A stretch of 64,000 nt of DNA from Streptomyces sp. NRRL S-337. Its GTDB lineage: Bacteria; Actinomycetota; Actinomycetes; Streptomycetales; Streptomycetaceae. The stretch is from contig NZ_JOIX01000019.1 of the NCBI RefSeq assembly GCF_000720175.1, positions 48,336-112,335 on the forward strand, written 5' to 3'. This document shows, piece by piece, positions 27,551 to 35,230 of the stretch (position 1 is the stretch's first letter; every line of letters begins with the position of its first letter). The position numbers and the translations under genes are program-made. The notes beneath the pieces were generated by a model, which saw only the letters and a program-made list of their open reading frames with translations, was not told where the DNA came from and made no database searches.

Positions 27551-28006
27551 CTACGAACGGACCGGCTGCGGCGCGCCGCGGTAGCTGCCGAAGGACCAGC
27601 GGTTGCCCTCCGGGTCGCGGGCGCTGAAGCCCCGGGACCCGTAGTCGGTGTCGGCCGGTTCGTCGGTGATCTCCGCGCCGGCGGCCCGGGCACGGGCACA
27701 CAACGCGTCGGGCCGGCCGGTGACCACATAGGCGCCACAGGCCCCCGGCTGCAGCCCGCAGGGGTCGTCGTCCGCCTCGCGGACCGAACCGAGCATGATG
27801 CCGCCGCCCTCGGGCCAGGAGAGCTCGGCGTGCTCGACCCGCTCCCCGTCGCCGTACACCGCGGTCGCTTCAAAGCCGAACGCCTCGGTCAGGAACCGGA
27901 TCAGGGCGCGGGCGTCCCGGGCCCTGATCATCGGCCACACCTGGGGTGCGGGTGCGGTCGCGGAGTCGTGCGGGGATGTGGTGGTCTCAGACGTGGTCTG
28001 CGGCAT
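27551..28006 (-). CDS. VOC superfamily (glyoxalase/bleomycin-resistance-like) protein
   Basis: Protein of 151 aa with two beta-alpha-beta-beta-beta modules. VWPMIRARDARALIRFLTEAFGF opens the first module; the second ends with YGSRGFSARDPEGNRWSFGSY, the common closing motif of the family. It may bind metal or small hydrophobic molecules; the substrate is unknown. Monocistronic, convergent with the 58-aa peptide gene. Confidence 0.85.
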   Translation of the reverse strand: MPQTTSETTTSPHDSATAPAPQVWPMIRARDARALIRFLTEAFGFEATAVYGDGERVEHAELSWPEGGGIMLGSVREADDDPCGLQPGACGAYVVTGRPDALCARARAAGAEITDEPADTDYGSRGFSARDPEGNRWSFGSYRGAPQPVRS

Positions 28007-28054
28007 GAGCGCCGTTCCTCCTCGGTCGGTACGGCCCCGGGTGGGCCGCCGGCC

Positions 28055-29062
28055 TCAGCCTTTCGCGCAGCCGTCCGCCGGGGCTTGGACGTTTCGGAAC
28101 TCCTCGGCGAGCCACCGGCTGGGCGGACAGCCGGCCAGCGAGCGGAACTCCCGGGCGAGGTGCGCCTGGTCGAAGTAGCCGCAGTCGGCGGCCAGTTCGG
28201 CGAGGAGCGGGGGCGAGCCGGTACGGGCCGCGGCGCCCAGCCGTCGTCGTGCGCGGTCGAAACGGATGACCCGGGCGGCGGTCTTGGGCGTCAGACCGGT
28301 TTCCTGCCGGAAGCGGGCGGTCAGATGGCGGGCGCTCCAGCCGATGTCGGCGGCGAGCGCCGCGACCGGTACGGCGCCCCGGGAGGCGGTCAGCAGCTGC
28401 CAGGCGCGGGCGACCTCGGGCACCGGGGCGGGCCCCGCACCACCCGGCTCCCGGTCCAGCCACCGCAGCAGATGGGCGTCCAGCAGCGCGAACCGTTCCG
28501 GCCAGCCGGCGGCCGCCCGCAACCGCTCGGCGATGTCCCGGCCCCGCGGCCCGAGCACCGCCTCCGCGGGGAGATCGAGACCGGCCAGCTCACCGGCCGG
28601 CAGACCCAGCAGCGCCCGGGCGCCCAGCGGGTGCAGACCGAGCTGGATGCCCGACTGGCGGCCCTGATGGGTGATCAGCGCGGGACGGGTGTGCAATCCG
28701 CCGAGGAGGGTGACGTAGCTGCCGGGGGCCTGACCGGGGTCCGGGTGGCCGGCCAGGGTGAGCGGTTCGTCGAGGGTGAAGATCAGGGTCAGCCGGGGCG
28801 AGGGCAGCCCGCGGTGGAGGGCGGGCGGGACCCCGGCCTGCCGGTATGCGACGTAGGAGCTGACGTACGGCCGGAGCGCGGGCGCGGGCCGGGCGATCAG
28901 CTGCTCGTCGACGGCAGCGGACGGGACGGCAGCGGGCGCGCCCCTGGCATGAGGGCGGGCCGGCCCGGCGTGGGGGTGGGGCGGTGTTTCACGTGAAACA
29001 CCGCCCCCGGCCCCAGGCGCCGTTTCACGTGAAACGACGCCCTTGCCCGACCGGCCCTGCAT
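28055..29062 (-). CDS. AraC family regulator with parS sites in its 5' coding region
   Basis: Regulator of about 335 aa. The N-terminal cupin-like ligand domain covers about 55-200 and the C-terminal double helix-turn-helix about 205-320 (VAALAADIGWSARHLTARF is helix-turn-helix 1). The only conventional start in frame is ATG 29062, 6 nt after the bkdC stop. If used, parS sites 8 and 9 are translated, each as VSRET, within a 45-residue unconserved leader. No ATG, GTG or TTG occurs in frame between the parS sites and the conserved LIARPAPALRPYVSSY, so either the leader is real or a rare start is used. Position suggests a link to bkd expression, but this is not shown. Confidence 0.7.
   Translation of the reverse strand: MQGRSGKGVVSRETAPGAGGGVSRETPPHPHAGPARPHARGAPAAVPSAAVDEQLIARPAPALRPYVSSYVAYRQAGVPPALHRGLPSPRLTLIFTLDEPLTLAGHPDPGQAPGSYVTLLGGLHTRPALITHQGRQSGIQLGLHPLGARALLGLPAGELAGLDLPAEAVLGPRGRDIAERLRAAAGWPERFALLDAHLLRWLDREPGGAGPAPVPEVARAWQLLTASRGAVPVAALAADIGWSARHLTARFRQETGLTPKTAARVIRFDRARRRLGAAARTGSPPLLAELAADCGYFDQAHLAREFRSLAGCPPSRWLAEEFRNVQAPADGCAKG
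28986..28999. promoter_or_regulatory. parS site 8, in a 30-bp palindrome
   Basis: Exact GTTTCACGTGAAAC at the centre of a perfect 30-bp palindrome (28978-29007) identical to that at 3800-3829. It lies about 60-90 bp past the bkdC stop. Confidence 0.92.
29022..29035. promoter_or_regulatory. parS site 9
   Basis: Exact GTTTCACGTGAAAC, 36 bp centre to centre from site 8 and 33 bp past the bkdC stop. In frame with the AraC-type ORF. Confidence 0.92.
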
Positions 29063-29068
29063 CCCTGG

Positions 29069-30550
29069 TCAGCCCCAGGTGATCAGCCGCTTCGGTCGCT
29101 CCAGCACCGCCGCGATATCCGCGAGCAGCTTGGAGCCCAGCTCACCGTCGACGAGACGGTGGTCGAAGGACAGCGCGAGGGTGGTGACCTGGCGCGCCTT
29201 CACCTTGCCCTTGTGCACCCAGGGCTGGAGCTTGATCGCCCCGACGGCGAGGATCGCCGACTCCCCCGGGTTGAGGATCGGCGTACCGGAGTCGACGCCG
29301 AAGACACCGACGTTGGTGATGGTGACGGTGCCACCGCTCATGGCCGCCGGAGAGGTCTTGCCCTCGCGGGCGGTGGCGACCAATTCGCCCAGTTCCTCGG
29401 CGAGTTGCGGAAGCGTCTTGGACCCGGCGTCCTTGATGTTGGGGACGATCAGCCCCCGCGGGGTGGCCGCCGCGATGCCGAGGTTCACATAGTCCTTGTA
29501 GACGATCTCCTGGTTCGCCTCGTCCCAGGACGCATTGACCTCCGGGTGCCGCTTGAGGGCGACCAGGAGGGCCTTGGCGACGATCAGCAGCGGGTTGACC
29601 CGCAGGCCGGCCATGTCCGGGTCCTGCTTCAGTTCCTGGACGAGCTTCATCGTGCGGGTCACGTCGACGGTGATGAACTCCGTGACGTGCGGCGCGGTGA
29701 AGGCGCTGGCCACCATCGCCTGCGCGGTGGCCTTGCGTACGCCCTTGACCGGCACCCGCCGCTCGCGGGCCGCGGCGTCCACGACACCGGTCACCACGGG
29801 AGCGGCGGCTCGCGCGGCGGGAGCCTCCACGGCCGGTGCCTGCGCCGGTGCCGGGGCGGCGGCCGCGTGCACGTCCTCGCGGGTGATGATGCCGTCCGGC
29901 CCGGTCGGGGAGACGGTCGCCAGGTCGATGCCGAGGTCCTTGGCGAGCTTGCGCACCGGCGGCTTGGCCAGCGGCCGCCCGGCGGTCCCACCGCCCACGG
30001 GCCGGGCGTCCGGCGTCACCGGCGCGACCGGCTGCGGTGCGACGGGAGCGGCCGGCTGCGCCGCGGGCCGTCCGTTCAGCTCGGCCTGGAGCGCGGCCTT
30101 CACCGGCTCCGGCTGGGCCGGCACACCGGCCTGCGGCTTGCGCGCCCGGCGCTTGGTCGAGGACGGCGCGGCGCCGTAGCCGACCAGGACCGCCTGCCGG
30201 CCCTGCGGCTCGGCGTCCTCCTCGGACGGTGCGGCCTCCTGCGGCGTGCTCGCGGTCGCGGGGGCCTCGGCCGGTCCCGCGCCCGGGTCGGTGTCCACCG
30301 CGATGATGGCGGTGCCGACGTCGACGGTGACGCCCTCGCCGAAGCGCAGCTCGTGCACCACCCCGGTGTAGGGGATGGGCAGTTCGACGGCGGCCTTGGC
30401 GGTTTCGACCTCACACACGACCTGGCCGTCGGTGACGGTGTCACCGGGCTGGACGTACCACTTGAGGATCTCGGCCTCGGTGAGCCCCTCGCCCACGTCG
30501 GGCATCTTGAACTCGCGGAAGCGCTGGGCGTTGGCGGTGCCTGTAGTCAT
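29069..30550 (-). CDS. bkdC: Branched-chain 2-oxoacid dehydrogenase E2 (dihydrolipoamide acyltransferase), cluster 1
   Basis: E2 core of the branched-chain keto acid dehydrogenase complex, 493 aa. It transfers acyl groups from E1 to CoA, giving isobutyryl-, isovaleryl- and 2-methylbutyryl-CoA, which also prime branched fatty acids. In order: a lipoyl domain (about 12-88) with target Lys in ETAKA, an Ala/Pro-rich linker, a subunit-binding domain near 205-240 (VRKLAKDLGIDLATVSPTG), and a catalytic domain with SFDHRLVDG near the C-terminus. Last of three genes with bkdB and bkdA; an E3 gene is absent, so E3 comes from elsewhere. Confidence 0.93.
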   Translation of the reverse strand: MTTGTANAQRFREFKMPDVGEGLTEAEILKWYVQPGDTVTDGQVVCEVETAKAAVELPIPYTGVVHELRFGEGVTVDVGTAIIAVDTDPGAGPAEAPATASTPQEAAPSEEDAEPQGRQAVLVGYGAAPSSTKRRARKPQAGVPAQPEPVKAALQAELNGRPAAQPAAPVAPQPVAPVTPDARPVGGGTAGRPLAKPPVRKLAKDLGIDLATVSPTGPDGIITREDVHAAAAPAPAQAPAVEAPAARAAAPVVTGVVDAAARERRVPVKGVRKATAQAMVASAFTAPHVTEFITVDVTRTMKLVQELKQDPDMAGLRVNPLLIVAKALLVALKRHPEVNASWDEANQEIVYKDYVNLGIAAATPRGLIVPNIKDAGSKTLPQLAEELGELVATAREGKTSPAAMSGGTVTITNVGVFGVDSGTPILNPGESAILAVGAIKLQPWVHKGKVKARQVTTLALSFDHRLVDGELGSKLLADIAAVLERPKRLITWG

Positions 30551-30573
30551 GGTTCCGAACTCTCCTCAAACCC

Positions 30574-31557
30574 TCAGTACGCCAGCGCACGGTCGACGGC
30601 GTCGAGCACCCGGTCCAGACCCGGAAGGTACTCGTCCTCCAGCCGGGAGGGCGGGTACGGGGCGTGGAAGCCGCCGACGCGCAGGACCGGGGCCTCCAGG
30701 TGGTAGAAGCACCGTTCGGTGATCCGGGCGGCGATCTCCGCGCCCGCACCGAAGAACACCGGCGCCTCGTGGACGACGACCAGGCGCCCGGTCTTCTGCA
30801 CCGACGACTGCAGGGTGTCGAAGTCGATCGGGGAGAGCGAGCGCAGGTCGACGACCTCGACGGACTTGCCCTCCTCGGCCGCGACCTTGGCGACGTCCAG
30901 GCAGACCTTCACCATCGGGCCGTAGGCGGCCAGCGTCAGGTCCGAGCCGCTCTGGGTGATCCGGGCCTTGTGCAGCGGGTCCGGGATCGACTCGGTGTCC
31001 AGCCGCGACTTGTCGTGGTAGCGCCGCTTGGGTTCGAAGTAGATGACCGGGTCGTCACCCGCGATGGCCTGCTGGAGCATCCAGTAGGCGTCGGAGGAGT
31101 TCGAGGGAGTGACGATCTTGAGGCCCGCGACGTGCGCGAACAGCGCCTCGGGGGACTCGGAGTGGTGCTCGACCGCACCGATGCCGCCCGCGTACGGGAT
31201 GCGGATGACGACCGGCACCTTGATCTTGCCCAGCGCGCGGGCGTGCATCTTGGCGAGCTGGGTGACGATCTGGTCGTAGGCAGGGAAGACGAAGCCGTCG
31301 AACTGGATCTCGACGACCGGGCGGTAGCCGCGCAGCGCCAGGCCGATCGCGGTGCCGACGATTCCCGACTCGGCGAGCGGAGTGTCGATCACCCGGTCCT
31401 CTCCGAAGTCCTTCTGCAGCCCGTCGGTGACCCGGAAGACGCCGCCGAGCTTGCCGACGTCCTCGCCCATGACGAGGACCTTGGGGTCGGCGTCCATGGA
31501 GGCGCGGAGCGAGGCGTTGATCGCCTTGGCGATGGTGATCTTCTCGTGGACGGCCAT
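30574..31557 (-). CDS. bkdB: Branched-chain 2-oxoacid dehydrogenase E1 beta, cluster 1
   Basis: E1 beta subunit, 327 aa, the normal length. It opens with KITIAKAINASLRASMDADPKVLVMGEDVG and carries the C-terminal transketolase domain (VVDLRSLSPIDFDTLQSSV) ending in PYPPSRLEDEYLPG. With the alpha subunit it forms the thiamine diphosphate decarboxylase. Start 2 bp after the bkdA stop; 23 bp gap to bkdC. Same operon. Confidence 0.94.
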   Translation of the reverse strand: MAVHEKITIAKAINASLRASMDADPKVLVMGEDVGKLGGVFRVTDGLQKDFGEDRVIDTPLAESGIVGTAIGLALRGYRPVVEIQFDGFVFPAYDQIVTQLAKMHARALGKIKVPVVIRIPYAGGIGAVEHHSESPEALFAHVAGLKIVTPSNSSDAYWMLQQAIAGDDPVIYFEPKRRYHDKSRLDTESIPDPLHKARITQSGSDLTLAAYGPMVKVCLDVAKVAAEEGKSVEVVDLRSLSPIDFDTLQSSVQKTGRLVVVHEAPVFFGAGAEIAARITERCFYHLEAPVLRVGGFHAPYPPSRLEDEYLPGLDRVLDAVDRALAY

Positions 31558-31559
31558 GG

Positions 31560-32777
31560 TCAGTTCCCCTCCGCCAGGACATCGGCATCGACGAACGACG
31601 CCTGGTACGCGGCGAACTGCGCGCGCTCCTCATCGACGAGCGCGTGCCCGTCGGCATAGACATTCTCGAAGATCGCCATGGTGTCCGGGTCCGGCATGGC
31701 GCGTACCGCGTCGCGGACCCGCTTGCCCAGGGCCTCGCTCTCCTCGTCGATGGCCGCGAGGAACGCCTCGTCGACCAGGCCCTCGGCCTCCAGGTACGTC
31801 CGCAGCCGCAGGATCGGGTCCTTGGCCTCCCAGGCCACCCGCTCCTCGTCCCCGCGGTAGCGCGTCGGGTCGTCGGAGGTGGTGTGCGCGCCCATCCGGT
31901 ACGTGAACGCCTCGATCAGCATCGGGCCCTGGCCGGTGCGCGCCCGCTCCAGCGCCGCCTTGGTCACCGCGAGACAGGCCAGCACGTCGTTGCCGTCGAC
32001 CCGTACGCCGGGGAATCCGAAACCGCGGGCACGCTGGTAGAGCGGCACCCGGGTCTGCTTCTCGGTGGGTTCGGAAATGGCCCACTGATTGTTCTGGCAG
32101 AAGAACACGACGGGGGCGTTGTACACCGCGGAGAACGTGAAGGATTCCGCGACATCGCCCTGGCTGGAGGCACCGTCACCGAAATACGCGATGACCGCGG
32201 AATCCGTGCCGTCCTTCTGGACACCCATCGCATAGCCGGTCGCGTGCAGCGTCTGCGAACCGATCACGATGGTGTAGAGGTGGAAGTTGTTGCTGTTCGG
32301 GTCCCAGCCGCCGTTGTTGACGCCACGGAACATGCCCAGCAGATTCGTCGGGTCGACCCCGCGGCACCAGGCCACGCCGTGCTCGCGGTACGTCGGGAAG
32401 ACGTAGTCGTCGTCACGCAGGGCACGGGCGGAGCCGATCTGGGCCGCCTCCTGGCCCAGCAGCGAGGCCCACAGGCCCAGCTCGCCCTGGCGCTGGAGGG
32501 TGGTCGCCTCGGCGTCGAACTTCCGCGTCAGCACCATGTCGCGGTAGAGGCCGCGCAGTTCTTCGGGGGAAAGGTCGATGGCGTAGTCCGGGTGCTCGAC
32601 CCGCTTCCCTTCCGGGGTCAGCAGTTGTACGAGCTGATCCTGCTCCGCCTCGTCGGCTCGGCCGTTGGGACGGGCCTTGGCCGGGGACGCCTTCTTGGCC
32701 GGCGTCGCCTTTTTGGCGGTGGTGCGCTTGCTGCCGCCGCGGGTGTTTTTCCGCTGCGCAGTGCCTTCCACGGTCAC
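31560..32777 (-). CDS. bkdA: Branched-chain 2-oxoacid dehydrogenase E1 alpha, cluster 1
   Basis: E1 alpha subunit, 405 aa. The thiamine diphosphate site shows GDGASSQGDVAES followed about 30 residues later by NNQWAIS, the GDG...NN motif. The phosphorylation-loop region reads YRMGAHTTSDDPTRYR. The first 45 residues are an unusual Lys/Ala/Pro-rich tail (TTAKKATPAKKASPAK) with no counterpart in the cluster 2 paralogue at 47986. GTG at 32777 is preceded by GGAGGAG. First gene of the operon; the upstream gap holds the palindrome at 32969-32996. Confidence 0.92.
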   Translation of the reverse strand: MTVEGTAQRKNTRGGSKRTTAKKATPAKKASPAKARPNGRADEAEQDQLVQLLTPEGKRVEHPDYAIDLSPEELRGLYRDMVLTRKFDAEATTLQRQGELGLWASLLGQEAAQIGSARALRDDDYVFPTYREHGVAWCRGVDPTNLLGMFRGVNNGGWDPNSNNFHLYTIVIGSQTLHATGYAMGVQKDGTDSAVIAYFGDGASSQGDVAESFTFSAVYNAPVVFFCQNNQWAISEPTEKQTRVPLYQRARGFGFPGVRVDGNDVLACLAVTKAALERARTGQGPMLIEAFTYRMGAHTTSDDPTRYRGDEERVAWEAKDPILRLRTYLEAEGLVDEAFLAAIDEESEALGKRVRDAVRAMPDPDTMAIFENVYADGHALVDEERAQFAAYQASFVDADVLAEGN

Positions 32778-33086
32778 GTGCTGCTCCTCCGTCTGTCCGG
32801 CCCCCGGGGTCCGCCGGTGGCCGTATTGCGGCTCACCCGGTATCCGATACGGCGCACGGGGTGTGTGCGAACGCGGCCGGATCCGGGTGGAACAAAGCTC
32901 CCGGACAGTGGCCTGCTCATTGCACGTTACCCATTGTCAAAGCCGAAGTGGAAACGGCGCTGACCTGCGATTTTGCTTGGATTTCCAAGTAAAATCACGA
33001 AGGCTGGAACAACTCCTGGTCACAGCGTTGCAGGCCGCCGGGACAACGGCACGTTATATCGGTGACCTGGAGCACGGGAAGACTTG
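32778..33086. other. Divergent control region bkdA / response regulator
   Basis: A 309-bp gap that is richer in A+T than its surroundings in its second half. It contains the 28-bp palindrome listed separately and, on the minus strand, a TTGACA hexamer (complement of TGTCAA at 32936-32941) in the expected direction for bkdA. No ORF is supported. Confidence 0.5.
32969..32996. promoter_or_regulatory. 28-bp AT-rich palindromic operator
   Basis: Arms GATTTTGCTTGGA (32969-32981) and TCCAAGTAAAATC (32984-32996) match at 12 of 13 positions around TT; the remaining pair would be G·U. It is strikingly A+T-rich for this genome and lies 91 bp before the response-regulator start and 192 bp before bkdA. 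A dimeric repressor or Lrp-type site is inferred. Confidence 0.55.
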
Positions 33087-33764
33087 ATGTGTGAGACTGA
33101 GCCCGTGCCCGAAGACGGAAAAATCACGGTATTTCTGCTCGACGACCATGAAGTCGTCCGCCGCGGGGTCCACGAAATGCTCGCGGTCGAGGCGGACATC
33201 GAGGTGGTCGGCGAGGCCGGCACCGCCGCAGATGCCCTGGTGAGGATCCCTGCGACGCGTCCCGACGTGGCCGTGCTGGACGTCCGGCTGCCGGACGGCA
33301 GCGGGGTCGAGGTCTGCCGGGAGATCCGTTCACAGAATCCGGACATCAAGTGCCTGATGCTCACCTCCTTCGCGGACGACGAGGCACTCTTCGATGCGAT
33401 TATGGCCGGTACATCCGGTTATGTCCTCAAGGCCATCCGGGGGAACGAACTGCTCTCCGCCGTCCGTGACGTGGCCGCCGGCAAGTCGCTGCTCGACCCC
33501 GTGGCCACCGCCCGCGTACTGGAGCGGCTGCGCGACGGCAACGCCGCCAAGGGGGACGACCGGCTGGCGAGCCTGACCGAGCAGGAGCGCAGGATCCTCG
33601 ACCTGATCGGCGAGGGCCTGACCAACCGCGCCATCGGGGAGCGCCTCCACCTCGCCGAGAAGACCATCAAGAACTACGTCTCCAGCCTGCTCTCCAAGCT
33701 CGGCATGGAGCGCCGCTCCCAGGCCGCCGCCTATGTGGCGCGCCGGCAGGCGGAGCGCCGCTGA
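33087..33764 (+). CDS. NarL/FixJ-type response regulator (orphan)
   Basis: Two-domain regulator of 225 aa. The receiver domain (about 12-130) has the acidic pair DD in LLDDHE, the phospho-acceptor Asp in VAVLDVRLPDG, and Lys in GYVLKA. The LuxR-type helix-turn-helix (about 155-220) reads LTNRAIGERLHLAEKTIKNYVSSLLSKL. No sensor kinase gene is adjacent, so it is an orphan. ATG at 33087 has GGGAAG nine nt upstream; TTG 33084 and GTG 33105 are other options. Divergence from bkdA across a palindrome suggests it may control that operon. Confidence 0.9.
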   Translation: MCETEPVPEDGKITVFLLDDHEVVRRGVHEMLAVEADIEVVGEAGTAADALVRIPATRPDVAVLDVRLPDGSGVEVCREIRSQNPDIKCLMLTSFADDEALFDAIMAGTSGYVLKAIRGNELLSAVRDVAAGKSLLDPVATARVLERLRDGNAAKGDDRLASLTEQERRILDLIGEGLTNRAIGERLHLAEKTIKNYVSSLLSKLGMERRSQAAAYVARRQAERR

Positions 33765-34165
33765 CCGACGGGTTACGGGACGGCCGCGCCGCGAGCTGCC
33801 ACCACTCCGGCCGCCCGGGTCATGGCGATTCAGGACCATCGTCCCGTTCGTTCAAGGCTGCTGGATCCTGTTGCCTGCCCGCCCCGACCGGCAGGGTGGC
33901 GGCGTGCCCACCGACCACCACCGTGCCATCGAGCTGCTCGGCCGCACCCCCTACGGGCGGGTCTCGGCCAGTCGGCGGGCGCTGCCCTTCACCACCGTCA
34001 CCCTGCCCGACGGGGTGCCCTTCGATCCCGTCTTCCTGCGCGTCGAGCCGGAGTTCGTCACCCTGCACCACCTCACCGAGGTGCCGGCCCTCGACCTCGC
34101 TCACTCAGGGTGAGGCTTTCCGATACCCCCACCCGCATAGGTGTAGTTGATCTAACATCTGGCGC
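33765..34165. other. Gap holding a decayed gene and a leaderless promoter
   Basis: A 401-bp stretch between the response regulator and the APH-family gene. Its only coding signal is the truncated PNPOx-like fragment at 33904-34113. TAACAT at 34153-34158 is a likely -10 box, 7 nt before the GTG of the next gene. Confidence 0.5.
33904..34113 (+). pseudogene. Remnant of a PNPOx-like flavin-binding protein
   Basis: A 69-aa reading frame from GTG 33904. Residues 6-30 (AIELLGRTPYGRVSASRRALPF) match the start of short pyridoxamine 5'-phosphate oxidase-like proteins of Streptomyces. The rest, which in the family forms the beta barrel (about 140 aa in all), is lost: similarity fades after ALPF and the frame ends early. 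No good Shine-Dalgarno is visible. I read it as a decayed gene rather than a functional short protein. From memory, related genomes carry an intact gene at this place. Confidence 0.5.
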
Positions 34166-35209
34166 GTGCTGCGCTCATCTGTAGTCCGGACGGCGGCGAC
34201 GCCCGACAAAGACGCCCTCGGATCCCTGCTCCGCCACTACACCGGCGCCGGCGCGCCGCTGTCCTGCGAACCCGTCGCCGAGGGCCTGCTCAACCACGGC
34301 TACTTCCTCGCCACCACCCGCGGCCGCTACTTCCTCAAGCACCACCTCGACGGCGACCTGGCCGCGCTCACCCGCCAGCACCGCGCCACCCGGCGGCTCG
34401 CCGCGCTCGGCCTGCCGGTCGCCCCGCCCGTCGCCGACGCCGACGGCCGCACCGTCACCGTCCTCGACGGCCGCTGCTACGCGCTGCACCCCTGGGTCGA
34501 GGGGCGGCACCTGAGCGGGGCCGCGCTGACCGCCGGCCAGTCCCGCCGGCTCGGCGCCCTGCTCGGGCTCGTGCACACCGCGCTGGCACAGGTCATGGCG
34601 GACGAACCGCCTCCGCCCCGACTGCCCTGCGCGGACGCCGGCGCCGACCCCGAGCGGACCTTCGAGACCATCGACGAGCTGCTGGACCTGGCCCGCTGCG
34701 CCCGCCCGCGCACCAGCTTCGACGAGCTCGCCGAGCACCGGCTGCTGGAGCGTCGGGCCCTCCTGGAACGGCAGGTGCACCGACGCCCCGCACCCGGCGC
34801 GGAGCCCGCCGCCGGCTGGGTACACGGCGACTTCCACCCGCTGAACGTGCTCTACCGCGGCAGCGAGCCGACCGCGATCGTCGACTGGGACCGGCTGGGC
34901 GTCCAACCCCGCGCCGAGGAGGCGGTGCGCGCCGCCGCGATCTTCTTCGTACGCCCCTGCGGCACCCTGGACCTGGCCAAGGTCGCGGCGTACGCCGGTG
35001 CCTACCGCAGCGCCTGCGGGGCCGGCGCCGACGAACTCGCCGCGGCCGTCCACCGGGTGTGGTGGGAGCGGCTGAACGACTTCTGGATGCTCACCTGGCG
35101 CTACCAGCTCGGCGACCGCCGCACCGATCCGCAATTCCCGGCGGCGGCCGCGCTGGCGGTGTGGTGGACCCGCGAATACCGCGCCGTGCGCGACGCGTTC
35201 ACCCGCTGA
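34166..35209 (+). CDS. APH-family phosphotransferase (choline/homoserine kinase-like)
   Basis: Kinase-fold protein of 347 aa. The catalytic loop is HGDFHPLNVLY near residue 215 and the metal-binding motif IVDWDRLG near 235. The N-lobe reads GLLNHGYFLATTRGRYFLKHH. This pattern is closest to ThrB/choline-kinase-like members of the aminoglycoside phosphotransferase superfamily, so a metabolic substrate is as likely as resistance. GTG at 34166 lacks a Shine-Dalgarno and follows a TAACAT -10 box, which suggests a leaderless mRNA. Confidence 0.82.
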   Translation: MLRSSVVRTAATPDKDALGSLLRHYTGAGAPLSCEPVAEGLLNHGYFLATTRGRYFLKHHLDGDLAALTRQHRATRRLAALGLPVAPPVADADGRTVTVLDGRCYALHPWVEGRHLSGAALTAGQSRRLGALLGLVHTALAQVMADEPPPPRLPCADAGADPERTFETIDELLDLARCARPRTSFDELAEHRLLERRALLERQVHRRPAPGAEPAAGWVHGDFHPLNVLYRGSEPTAIVDWDRLGVQPRAEEAVRAAAIFFVRPCGTLDLAKVAAYAGAYRSACGAGADELAAAVHRVWWERLNDFWMLTWRYQLGDRRTDPQFPAAAALAVWWTREYRAVRDAFTR

Positions 35210-35230
35210 CCCGTTACGGCGCGCGGCCGG

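Noticed and set aside
34166..35209. Antibiotic resistance determinant
   Set aside because: The APH fold alone does not show resistance; the N-lobe is closer to homoserine/choline kinase-like proteins.
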